From Megamerina dolium (taxonomy: Eukaryota > Arthropoda > Insecta > Diptera > Megamerinidae): a stretch of 64,000 bases of DNA. The stretch covers positions 32,084,695 to 32,148,694 of the forward strand of contig OY978530.1 in the NCBI GenBank assembly GCA_963854835.1, written 5' to 3'. Positions 31,425 to 44,149 of the stretch are shown here, one piece after another. Under the pieces are notes generated by a model. The model searched no databases. It was not told the DNA's origin and saw only the letters and a program-made list of their open reading frames with translations. A program made the position numbers and the translations under genes. How positions within the stretch are numbered: the stretch's first letter is position 1; each line of letters starts with the position of its first letter.

Positions 31425-32530
31425 TAAACATTTTCTGTCACATTCACCACAGTAACCATTGAAGCAGTTTAATAAAATATAATAATATCTTTACATAATA
31501 AACACTTTATACTTTCCAACAATACCAAAGTAGGCGCAATTAATAATATAGTAAAAATTTGTGAACCTCTATTTTAATATTCGAGAAGTTATTATAGAAA
31601 ATATTTGGTCACCCAGGTCTCACGATTTTTTCAATGGATTCGAAATATGGAAAGTCGGAGCAAAGAAAGAAAAATATAGAAAGTACCTGCACATAACTTC
31701 ATGGTAATATTACATATGTGACCATTAAAATATAGTGAGAATATGACAGTGTCATCGAAGCAGTTGAGAAGGGAAGAGCATTGTTAATGAAAAATTTTTC
31801 AATTAAAATTGCACCATTTTAAAACGCATTGGTACGTCAACAGTATGCAATCACAATATTTCAGAGACATGAAAGAGATACGAAACCAGAGCGAAGCTGC
31901 TTTGCAAGTGGATTTCGATGAACATTTTTAAATATTCTTCCAAGACGAAGATATGAAAGCGGTGTTATTTTACACTCCTATGTTGTTATCATCGACGATA
32001 TAAGCCATAACAAATATAATATAATCTTAAAAAAGATTATAAGCGACCTCAAAACAAAGGTTTATTTGAAAGTTGCACACATTTTTTCGGATGATTGTGC
32101 GTCTTAATTTAAAAATTGGTACAATATTTTTAACATATGACATGCGCAGCAGGATTTTGGGTTAAAAGTGACTTGGAATATTTTTTGCTATTGGTCATGA
32201 TAAAGGCGCTGTGGATGATATTGGCGCAACTGTAAAAGAACATTATGGACAGCGATTAAAGCTCGATAAGCTCGATTTAGTAAAATTCTCATTTTTTACG
32301 CTTCTAAATGCGACGTAGTGCAGAATAGTTCTTTTTTAAACAAAAGGAGGGAAGGCGTAAAAATATTGAGAGCGCAAATTAAAAATGCGGGATTTACAAC
32401 AGATGGCGTAGTTCGGGATATAAGCATCAGACAATACTGAAACTATATTCATGTCATAACCTCATTCCATAGCTTTCATTTTCAGTATGTGTCATTTGCC
32501 CGGAGTGTAAACAACATAGTTTTTTTGGCT
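31425..32530. other. Unassigned A/T-rich stretch
   Basis: No supported frame or repeat in the window. Short weak resemblances to transposase debris were not strong enough to call. Confidence 0.35.
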
Positions 32531-32536
32531 CTCAAT

Positions 32537-32740
32537 ATGTCAAGTTTTGTGCCCACAAAACAGCATTTGCGGGAAGTTTTGATTTACTTCTTTAATTTGG
32601 AGAAAAATGCAGCTGAATTTTTTCGCTTGGGATTGTCGTAGTGGATCCACTTTTCATCACTAGTAACGATGCGATGCAAAAAACCTTTCCTTTGTTGCCT
32701 TTGGAGCAGCTGTTCGCTAGTGAAAAATATATAAACAATA
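32537..32740. pseudogene. Mos1-like mariner debris, two pieces facing each other
   Basis: The plus strand at 32537-32629 encodes a mariner N terminus (MSSFVPTKQHLREVLIYFFN). Directly next to it the minus strand (32740 back to 32630) encodes GFLHRIVTSDEKWIHYDNPK, the region with the first catalytic Asp. The two parts are normally 130 or more residues apart on one strand, so an inversion with deletion is implied. Confidence 0.6.
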
Positions 32741-33158
32741 TTTAAGAAATGCATACTTTTAAAAGATAAGGTGCAGTCTCTGTGTATGCCTGCGGTACAT
32801 AATTATCTGAAGTTAAAAAAATTAACTTAAAACATACTCGCTGGAGTAAATAAAAAATTTTATTTCTTCAAATTTTTGGAGTTTTCATACTAGATCAGAG
32901 GCGTCACATGTGTTTTTTTAAGCAAAAGTTGTTTTTACAGTACAGTACAGAACTTAGTACTATAAGTATTAAATACCATCAAAAAGACTTTAAGCAATGT
33001 ACTGCACCAAAATTATTGTGCTCGTTCACGGAAAATTTTACAGAATATATCCTGAAAGTCATAATCCTTTAAAATCTCAAATTTGTAGTGTCACACCCGT
33101 TGCTATTGTTTTAAAATTCAATAAGATATACTTTAATTATAAATATAATATGTTTGAG

Positions 33159-33500
33159 TGGTGTGCCGTAGCTTAGAGGCTAGTGTGTTGGCCTTCTGAT
33201 CCCCGTCTGAAGCATAACAAATTTTATATCGAAAAGATTTTTCTTTCGATCGGTGCCTACTTGTCGGAAAGCAATTGGGAATCTTCCGGCAGTAACAATT
33301 TGCCATGGGAAAGCTTCTAAAAGAACTCTGTGACAAAGCTCAGAAAAAGTGATGTCACAAGAGTTCTGCCGTTCGGAACCGGCTAAAATAAGTAGGTTCC
33401 TCTAATACTGTCCAAAAGTTAACACGCACACCAGTAATGGAAATGAAGCTCGGCCAAAGAGCCCTTCGGAGCTTTAAGCCACATATTTATTTTTTTAAGT
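33159..33500 (+). mobile_element. tRNA-derived SINE, copy 1
   Basis: It is about 75% or more similar by eye to 36121-36481 and 37367-37731. The 5' head resembles a tRNA (GCCGTAGCTTAGAGGCTAG, box A-like), while box B is partly deleted here. The body ends in AAGCCACATATTTATTTTTTT. No clear target duplication. Confidence 0.75.
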
Positions 33501-34150
33501 AAATTTTTGGAATGCTTAACTTAAAAAAAAAACAATTTTTAATTTAAGATCAATCCGTCTGCTTATTTACGAAATATAACTGTTGTCACCATACTATGAG
33601 CTATGAACTATGAACTCTTATCTATACTTTCGAACTTTGTATACAACTCGGTTTCTTTCATGGCATATATTCATGTGATCATAACTATCATTAGTTAGAA
33701 TATTCTCACTATTTCGAATTCTTTCTTTAATCCCACTATTTCGAAAAGCTCTAAGTATTTCGAACACTGCATTCTAATGCTCAAATGGTATGTATGTATG
33801 TATTAAATTCTTTCGCAAAACAGCATACGCAAAAAAAAAATACTAAATTTTAACAGGCCACACCACCTTTATCCTCTTGGTCATATCTAGGTCATAGCCA
33901 TTATCATACATCGTCATCGGCATCGTCATACACCACGTTATACACCACATCATACATCATGCTATCGCCATCGTCAAATGTACATCAAGCCAAACATCAC
34001 ACTACATTACGGCATACGCTCCAATATATAAGCCACATTCTTTTGTAACCGAGTTGCAAAAGAACACTAACTCGCTTATAAGTTCCCTTTAATTACTTAG
34101 TTACATAGCAACGTTGGCGGTATATATGGTTGTTTGTCAAATTTGTAAAC
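33501..34150. other. Unassigned sequence with one half of a direct repeat
   Basis: About 33806-33930 recurs at about 34690-34812 (AAAACAGCATACGCA, AATTTTAACAGGCCACAC, GTCATAGCCATT) with modest divergence. The repeats bracket a transposase relic. Imperfect CATCATACA-type runs lie near 33890-33980. Confidence 0.5.
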
Positions 34151-34390
34151 GAAATAAAATAAAAAAGAAGAACGCGGTTCGATCGCAAAAAATTTCGCGT
34201 AGGAGAGCCATAGTTGGACGAGCTATATGAGATGTGACTCAATCTTGTTGGAACCACAATTCTAAATTGCTCTCTATACCTACCTTTAAACGATTTTCGA
34301 TCATTTCCCGGAATTGAATGCCATTAACATATGATCCATTGATCCTTTCTGATGTTATTCCGCTCCATACTGTGCATCTAAAATTATTCT
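34150..34390 (-). pseudogene. Tc1/mariner-superfamily transposase fragment
   Basis: The minus strand reads CTVWSGITSERINGSYVNG and then ELWFQQD followed by a stop, VTSHIARPTMALLREIF. The WFQQD-x-x-T-x-H-x-A pattern around a catalytic Asp marks a Tc1/mariner-like transposase of the long-spacer type. Only about 75 codons remain, with a nonsense codon right after the Asp. Confidence 0.6.
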
Positions 34391-34814
34391 TGGTTTTTAG
34401 GAGTACCACATCCTGCAATTTGGTTTACTCACGTGACCATTGAGGTGATTATGGGCCTCATTGCTCATATTGCTCATTATGCTTATTGTTTGCTAATAAA
34501 CTTGTTGTTTCTTGGCAAATCTTGAAAACGGCGACTAATTTGGTTTTAACTTGTGAACGAATTGAACCTTACATGGGAAAAAGTGTAACTTATGTAAAAT
34601 TCTTAGACATGGCCGACTCCTGAAAACGACACCTGGTGGAAGTTTAGGAGGTTTCCTCAATACGCATGCGAAGATCACTGAAGAATTCGATTCATTAGCA
34701 AAACAGCATTCGCAAGAAGAAATACAAAATTTTAACAGGCCACACGATCGTCATCGTCACGCCATCTTCATCCTCATTGTCATAGCTAGGTCATAGCCAT
34801 TGCCATACATCTTA

Positions 34815-36109
34815 TCTAGTATGGCCATACATGGTATTGCCATAGTAGAATATTTGAAAGTACGTATGATTTGTGTTAATCGCTCGTTTGCTCGTTTCAT
34901 GACCCTTTATGTTCTCATTGTATAGGCTCTTGAATGATGTAAACTTTTCTTCTTCTGCACGTCAGGATTAGAGTGAACAATAAGAGTATTGTTATTGCAT
35001 ACTAATGCTACGCTCGTGTATCTTGGTGTCTCGTAATTTTTGTATTTCCTTGGTATTAGTGAACTGTAATTCTCTTAAGGCTTCTAGTGTGGATAGATCT
35101 ACTCTATTTTTCTCTTTGGGAGTGTGTTGCATAATAGCGAGTCATGCTTCGTATGAAGCAACTTCTAAATTTCTGTATATCTTTCAATATGAATTGTTGC
35201 ATTGTGAAATTTTATTAGGTATGTTTCTATTAAAAGGTGTTACAGATTGTTTACTTGTAGGGATTTACTATTTTCTCTATTGTATGCATATGTTGATTGT
35301 TGGACACCACTCACGACGAATTTAAGCTTTTAATTGATTTAGGTATACATGTATCCTGTGTTATGTTCATAATATTGTTTTGCTTACAAATAGACATATT
35401 ATATTTTTTTAAATTGTTTGAATATTACAAAACAACGTTTTTAATCAGAATTATTTCATCATTTGATATTCTAGGTTTGTAATCTGCAGACCTATTCCAA
35501 TTGACTCTTTCGCTTATGATTTTTCGCTAAAATCCTACAAATCAATTTTAGAGAAATTAGGAAGCAATTGCGATTCCAATTGATTTTTTTCTCTTATTCT
35601 CACTTCGCTTTATTTCTTATTTTGATAGACTGTTTCATGCTTCGGATAAACTGACATATTTTGATATTTCGTTATCTGCAATTCTGTTTCTGTTAAAATT
35701 TTTCATTTATTCGATTTAAAATAAGAGATACTATTTATCTAACACACACTTTATTCCACAATATTCTGCACTTGTTCCTTTAATTCTTTTTTTTCTTCAT
35801 TACTCTATCAAAAAGCACAATATTTTCAATGTTTACATTATTTTCCACTCAATATTGTTCTAACATACATATACACAAAATTCTATTGTTTACACCTCTT
35901 ACGTACACACTATTTTTACTTTATGTGTATTAATTTTACAATATTCAATATTCAATATTCAATATTTTTTTTACTATTCACATTTTTATTTTTTTTTAAC
36001 AAATATTCAAAAACGATCCCGAATATGCTTTTTCAAACTAAATTTTCACAATATTCAAACGCAGAAATATAAAAAGCATTTGATATTTCTCACTATAAAA
36101 AAGCGCGGT
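34815..36109. other. Unassigned A/T-rich stretch
   Basis: A frame of 106 codons at 35005-35325 has no recognisable domain and looks like chance in low-complexity DNA. TATTCAA repeats stand near 35940-35965. Nothing else seen. Confidence 0.35.
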
Positions 36110-36120
36110 AGTTGCGGATA

Positions 36121-36481
36121 AATAAAATAAATAAATACGTGTTACTTAAAGCCCCGAAGGGCTCATTAGCCGAGCTTCTCTTCCATTACGGTTGTGCGTG
36201 TTAAATTTTTGGACAGTATTAGAAGGGACCTACTTATTTTAGCCGGTTACGAAAGGCAGAACCCTTGTGGCATCACTTTTTCTGAGCTACATCACAGAGT
36301 TCTTTTAGAAGCTTTTTCATGTCAAGTTGTTACTGTCGGAAGAATTGCCAATTGCTTGCCGACAGGTGGGTATCGTTCGAAACAAAAATCTTTTCGATAT
36401 AAAATTTGTTATGCATAAGCCGGGGATTAAATCACGACCTACAGAAGGCCAACACATTAACCACTGAACTACGGCACCCAC
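36121..36481 (-). mobile_element. tRNA-derived SINE, copy 2
   Basis: The 11-bp target duplication AGTTGCGGATA stands at 36110-36120 and 36482-36492. The head at the right on the minus strand has a tRNA-like start (GGGTGCCGTAGTTCAGTGG) and a decayed box B. The 3' tail is A/T-rich (TTTATTTATTT). Confidence 0.85.
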
Positions 36482-36639
36482 AGTTGCGGATACAAAAACT
36501 AAAAATTTTACGAAGAGTTTAGTGTATCAGAATCGCATTTTCTTCTAAATTCCAACGGATTAGGTTAGGTTATGTGGCCGCCCCAAAAGGACGTCGCACT
36601 TAGGCCAAAATTGGTCAATTTTGTTACCGTGCATCAATG

Positions 36640-39130
36640 ATGCTGTCTATCCTGTTCTCTCTGTTAAACGTAACCATTGGGATTTCCTAATGAATAGGGC
36701 AATGTTCCTGATATCCATGGGTGCTAGCTCAGTAGTATAAGTAAACAAGTACTCTCTAATAGGGTAGCCTTCTGCGTGCCAAGGCGGGGCATCTACAGAG
36801 CAAGTGGTAAACAGTTTCCTGCTCTTTCTGGTTTTGGCAGCTGCGACCAAAATCGTTGGCCGGTAAACTAAGCCAACCGTAGTTTTCCTACACATTGACA
36901 ACAGAGAATGAGTTCTTCCATTGCCAAGATTTGGCCAGATTTTTCTAGTGGCAACATAGCTCTCATCCCCCCATCTTCTGTTGGCTATAGTGAGGAAATG
37001 TTATGTGACAAAAAGCCTGCATGTTGCAAGCAGGAGCTTGATGAGATGGATAGATCTCTGCCAACCTAGTACCCAATCTCTCCAATACAATGTGTACATT
37101 ATAGTACTCCGCTAGCTCGTTAAAAGCTGAGAGGCACCTCCTACCCTTGCCTCCAGTTTGCAGCTGTTTGTGAAGAGTTGTACCGAGTCAACTCCAATTT
37201 CATTGACAACACCCCTCTTCAATTCTTCCCTTGAGGGAATATGGATTTATAATCTATTGTCAAAGCATGGTATGGAAATGGTATAGACGATGGCATCTGG
37301 AATTGCACTGTACTCCCCTAGAATCTTTGAATGCTCGTATCCTGGTTGAGCCCAGAGTGAAGCTATAAAAATAAAAAAATAAATATGTGGCACTTAAAGC
37401 CCCAAAGGACTCATTGGCCTAGCTTCTCTTCCATTACTGTTGTGCGTCTTAAATTTGGACAGTATTAGAAGGGACCTACTTATTTTAGCCGGTTCCGAAC
37501 GGCAGAACACTTGTGACATCACTTTTTCTGAGCTTTGTCACAGAGTTCTTTAAGAAGCTTTTTCATGGCAAGTTGTTACTGTCGGAAGAATTGCCAATTG
37601 CTTGCCGACAGGTGGGTACCATTCGAAAGAAAAATCTTTTCGATATTAAATTTGTTACGCATCAGCCGGGGATTGAACCCACGACCTACAGATCAGAAGG
37701 CGAACACACTAACTACTGAGCTACGGCACCACCCAGAGTGAAGCTATGTTTAGTCTAATTGCTGACATAAGCGCACTCTGCTTGTCAAATAGATCCACAG
37801 GCAGTATATGCAATAGCGAGTGGAGCATGGTGGTTCTTAGAGCGCCTGTTCTCAACACCGCAGACGTACTTTGTACCTTGTCCATTAGCTGTCTGTGTGC
37901 CTCGTTATTTAAGGATTTCCACCAGACTAGCACTCCATAAAGAATTCGTCTTACGACTGCGCAGTATTGCCATGATACGATTGTAGGACTCATGCCACAT
38001 CTTTTACCTATGGCTATCTTACACGAATAGATTGCTGCTGTTGCTTTCCGCACCCTTTCCTCAGTATTTGTGTTCAACTTAGTTTTACATCTAAAGTTAT
38101 ACCCAAGTACTTCACCTGTTCAGTTAGCTTTAGACTAGTTCTCCTAATTCTAGGTAAGGTATTTATAGATATTTCATGTTTCCTAGTAAAGAGGATCAGC
38201 TCAGTTTTGGCAGAGTTGATGGCCAGAGCAGAGCTTGAAGCCCATTTGGACAGGATTGATAAGGCATGGTTTATCACTTGAGTAGTGTATTTAAATATTT
38301 TCGTCATGCCATGTCTTCTGCACCGCCTCTGTGTAGCACGTGGCTTGTAACGATATGAGAACTTCATTGATGGTTAAGTTCCACAGAAGAGGCAATAACA
38401 CACCCCCTTGTGGGGTGCCCTTAAACGCAAATCTACATATGGATGATGTACCAATGTTTGAGTTTATCACTCTTTGCCTTAGCAACAGACTAATGCATCT
38501 AATAATATGTTCGATTTTAAGCAGTGCAAGAGAGTTTTCAACTGCTTCGAGTTTATGTTATTGAAGGCCACCTCAATACCTAGAAAAGTGAACAAACTTT
38601 ATTCCTTGCAGTGCATAGATCTTTCGATCTTCTGCACAAGTGAGTGGAGTGCTGCCTTTGTTATATGCAAAGAAGAGATATTCTATGAAGCCCCTTATGT
38701 GCACATCAATCAGCCTTTCAAGGATTTTTAATAAGAAGGATGATAGACTTATAGGTCTAAACTCACTTGTCTTTGAGTGGGACGTGTTTCCGCTTTTAGA
38801 GATAAACACTATGTTTATTTTTAACCATGTCTTGGGGACAAAGCGTAGCCGTAGACATGCAAAGAAGATTACCTTCAACCAAGGTATTGAAGTAGTCCAT
38901 TCATAATCCCCCTTCATAATGAAGCTGGGTGTAACGGGATTCGTTGCGAGAATCTTTCGTAGGCGTTACCTCTTAAATTTCCTCTGTGTTACTGCAAAAG
39001 TCATCCCATGATGATCTTTTTGCTTTCCTTATCGACTTTTTAAACACTTGGTTGCCACTGATGAGTGGTTTTGGCTCGGTTGAATTGCTGGCGACACTCT
39101 TTCCTTAATGTGATAATCTCTACCGGCCAC
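36640..39130 (-). pseudogene. LINE ORF2 remnant: RT, RNase H, Cys/His tail
   Basis: Pieces in order on the minus strand: linker with RAKTTHQWQ (about 39060), RT with FRPISLSSFLLKILERLIDV (38573-38917), FKGTPQGGVLLPLLWNLTIN (38400-38485), KTELILFTRKHE and VKYLGITLDVKL (38074-38367), and the thumb region YCAVVRRILYGVLVWWKSL (37721-38077). An RNase H scrap LFTNSCKLE lies near 37165, and a tail with LREYLFTYTTELAP at 36647-36901. Many frame changes. RNase H points to the I/LOA group rather than R1. Confidence 0.65.
37367..37731 (-). mobile_element. tRNA-derived SINE, copy 3 (best preserved)
   Basis: The 16-bp target duplication CCCAGAGTGAAGCTAT is at 37351-37366 and 37732-37747. The tRNA-like head on the minus strand holds box A TAGCTCAGTAGTTAG (37723-37709) and box B GGGTTCAATCC (37680-37670) at tRNA spacing, an internal Pol III promoter. 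The body of about 290 bp ends in an A/T-rich tail. It inserted into the decayed LINE. Confidence 0.9.
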
Positions 39131-39515
39131 TACGGAGGTCTCTTCTTCTTTTTTCTTGTGCGTCCCACCACCTAACCCTGCCTAAATGCACGGGTTCGAT
39201 CCCGGATGGATTTTTTAAAGTTATTATTATTTTTATATTTTCATTTTATTGTTTTTTATTATTAAATTTTTAATATGTTTTTATTTGAAAAATGAATGCC
39301 CATGTTACTGCTTATCTATATTATTTTGTCGCCATGGTAAACGTTGTTGTTGTACCATTCAAATTTTAAATATACGCATATAATACAGTGAAAAAACTAC
39401 AAATCCTTAAAATCCTTATTGAGGTTTATTGAGAAATCAGTGAAAAGTCGGTAAAAGTGCGAGTGGGGGCAAAAATAGTTATATTTTGTTTGTTTTGTTT
39501 TCATTTTTAGACAAA
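39131..39515. other. Unassigned sequence, possible 5' region of the pogo-like element
   Basis: It contains CGGGTTCGATCCCGG (39188-39205), a T-arm-like palindrome without a matching tRNA body. TTTTAG at 39505-39510, just before the transposase ATG, could be a splice acceptor. No inverted terminal repeat was found. Confidence 0.35.
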
Positions 39516-40859
39516 ATGGTGCGAAATTACAAGCGAAAGAAGCAGCCCATCGACAAAGAAGCCTTGGCGAATGCCATAGCGGCCATCAGAAGCGGCGAGA
39601 CAGTGAGACTCTGCGAACGAAGGAGAGAGACAACATAAAAAAATAAACGAAACACAATTGAACAAAGCGATTCTCGCCATGGAAGAAGGAACCACGATCA
39701 CAAAAGCTTCCGAAATCTTCAAATTGAATTACCAGACGTTGACAAAAAACAGTAACCGTCCAATGCCGACAAAATATCGAACTCAAGTAATTTTCTTATG
39801 CATTCATTTCCTTCATTTCACTTATTCGTGTATGTTGTGTTGTTCCGTAGGTTTTCAACTCAGATCAAGAAGCGCGTTAATTAATTATTTGCTGAAATCA
39901 AGTGCCATGTATTACGATCTGTCAATAAGAGACGTGCGAAATTTGGCAGCAGGCAAAGATAGGTTTCTGTCATTCATGAAACGCCATCCCAACATGTCGC
40001 TTCGTGAGCCACAAGCAACGAGCTTAGCCCGTGCGACAAGTTTCAATCGACACAACGTGGGACATTTTTATCAAAATTTGGGTAAAGTTAACTATAGTGG
40101 ACTAGTTGAAAATACAACCACAACATATATGGAATATGGATGACTTCGTAGTCACCATACTTCACACCCCGAAGCAATGCGGAGCCAAACCAATTGGCAA
40201 AATGATATCGGCCAAACGAGGTCAACTCGTCACGATTGCAGTTGCCGTAAGTGCCACTGGTGCGGCAATTCCGCCATTCTTTGTTTTTTCGCGTGTTCGT
40301 TTTCATCCACGATTTTCAAATGGAGCGCCACATGAGCCATACAAACAAGCTGTCACACCAGCAAACATCGAAGCTGGGTTCGAATGCACTGGCATTATCC
40401 ATTTAATGACTGCAAATTCACAGATTTGGATTTCATGCCAGCCAGGTAACAGATCGCCCAATGCCTAAATCAAACGCTGAAGAAAATGAAGAAGAAACCA
40501 TTTCCGAACAAGAAGTTGCTGCTTACGTCGAATTGGATGACACAATGGCAAAATATGCCGTAGAAACCGATTTGACGCAGCTTTTTGAGGCAGATTTGAG
40601 CACGATGATCGAGTCTGTACTGTGCTATTAAAGGCGATATTGACCAGCAGTGATTCAATGGAGACACTTCGAGTCGAGCTGGAGACAGCTGCCGAAAAAA
40701 GACAAAAAAATCGCCGATCGTGGTCGTGGTGGTCGTGGCGACGAACAGGATGTTCCTGGCTGCATTACTGGCACGCGTCCAATTCCATCTGGACGTGGCT
40801 GTGATAGACCACGAAAACCAGTCACGCCAGAAAGCAGTGATGAAGAAAATTCTGATTGA
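39516..40859 (+). pseudogene. pogo/Tigger-like transposase, internally deleted
   Basis: MVRNYKRKKQPIDKEALANA begins an N-terminal helix-turn-helix of CENP-B type (39516-39760). A 64-bp GT-AG intron-like gap at 39787-39850 joins to a second DNA-binding segment (LSIRDVRNLAAGKDRFLSFM, RATSFNRHNVGHFY). The DDE core starts with IWNMDD and RGQLVTIAVAVSATGAAIPP (40106-40320), but after FSNGAP the central catalytic part is missing and only C-terminal pieces (IEAGFECTGIIHL, VTDRPMPK) follow. A one-base loss near 39880, extra frame changes and the deletion make it inactive. Confidence 0.7.
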
Positions 40860-41727
40860 AGGCCATTTTTGTCGTAAAACATTCCAATAAAATTGTTTCA
40901 ATTAAAAAAACTAATTAATGTGCATTTTTTCTCACTTTTTTCGTTCATTTACAGTATACAGAAATGTTTACTCGTTTCACCCCACTAGTGGGGTAAGAAT
41001 AGTTAAAAAAGTTGTTTTGGTTTTTCGGCTATAGCTAGGCAGCTTGGCAAGCTACTGCAAAACGATCTATGGTGGAAATGTAGCCAGATTTTGGCTTTCT
41101 AACGCATTTCCGTTTTTCAATATCTTTTCAGTTTTGCTCAATAGAGCCGAAAATGTCTTACTAGACTGTCTTTGTCCCTATTTTTTGGTAGAAGGATCTC
41201 CCTTTAACAATTAAGTATGTATATGAGATACAAGTAGAAGAACTTCTAGAGGAAAATCGAACCAATAATTTTAATTAAACAAAACAAATTATATTCAGAA
41301 CATTGTAAACAAAACTTTATAATTTATTTCATTTCTATAAATATATTTAGTAGAATGTAGCGTATTTGGGGTAAATTGTGAATTATCGATTTCCAAACGC
41401 TACAATAACAGTAGCGAGCTGAAATTTGTGTCAGAAATGTGGTTAAATTTTGTGAATTGCAATTTTAGTAATTTTATTCAAAAAATACTTAAAGATAATT
41501 TATGAAATGTGCCAATGTAATCATGGCTCTGGATATTTAATTATTAAATTATTATTCCCACAAGATTCATATCGAAAAGCAACTTTCATTTGCCGAAACT
41601 AACCAATAAGTTTAAAGTTTATCGAAGACGCCCTATTTTACTCCAATTTTATTTTGAAACGTAATAATCTATGAACGTTTATTATAAATGTATATGAAAG
41701 TGCATTTTAAAAATATAAAGGCAAAAT
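40860..41727. other. Unassigned A/T-rich stretch
   Basis: A perfect 16-bp palindrome ACCCCACTAGTGGGGT lies at 40979-40994. The rest shows no supported frame or repeat. Confidence 0.4.
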
Positions 41728-44141
<2,414 letters not shown>

Positions 44142-44149
44142 GTAACAAT

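Larger units (their letters stand above)
36561..39130 (-). mobile_element. LINE with RNase H (I/LOA-like), decayed, cut by a SINE
   Basis: The minus strand runs from an endonuclease-RT linker (39130) through RT and RNase H to a 3' end in ATAACCTAACCTA at 36561. A SINE with a 16-bp target duplication sits at 37367-37731. The 5' part with the endonuclease is missing. Confidence 0.7.

Noticed and set aside
35005..35325. 106-codon ORF in A/T-rich DNA
   Set aside because: Hydrophobic low-complexity product without any recognisable motif, no supporting context.
39185..39210. CGGGTTCGATCCCGG as a tRNA gene
   Set aside because: Only a T-arm-like hairpin is present. No acceptor, D or anticodon arms at the right distance. 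It could be a SINE scrap, but no body similarity was seen.
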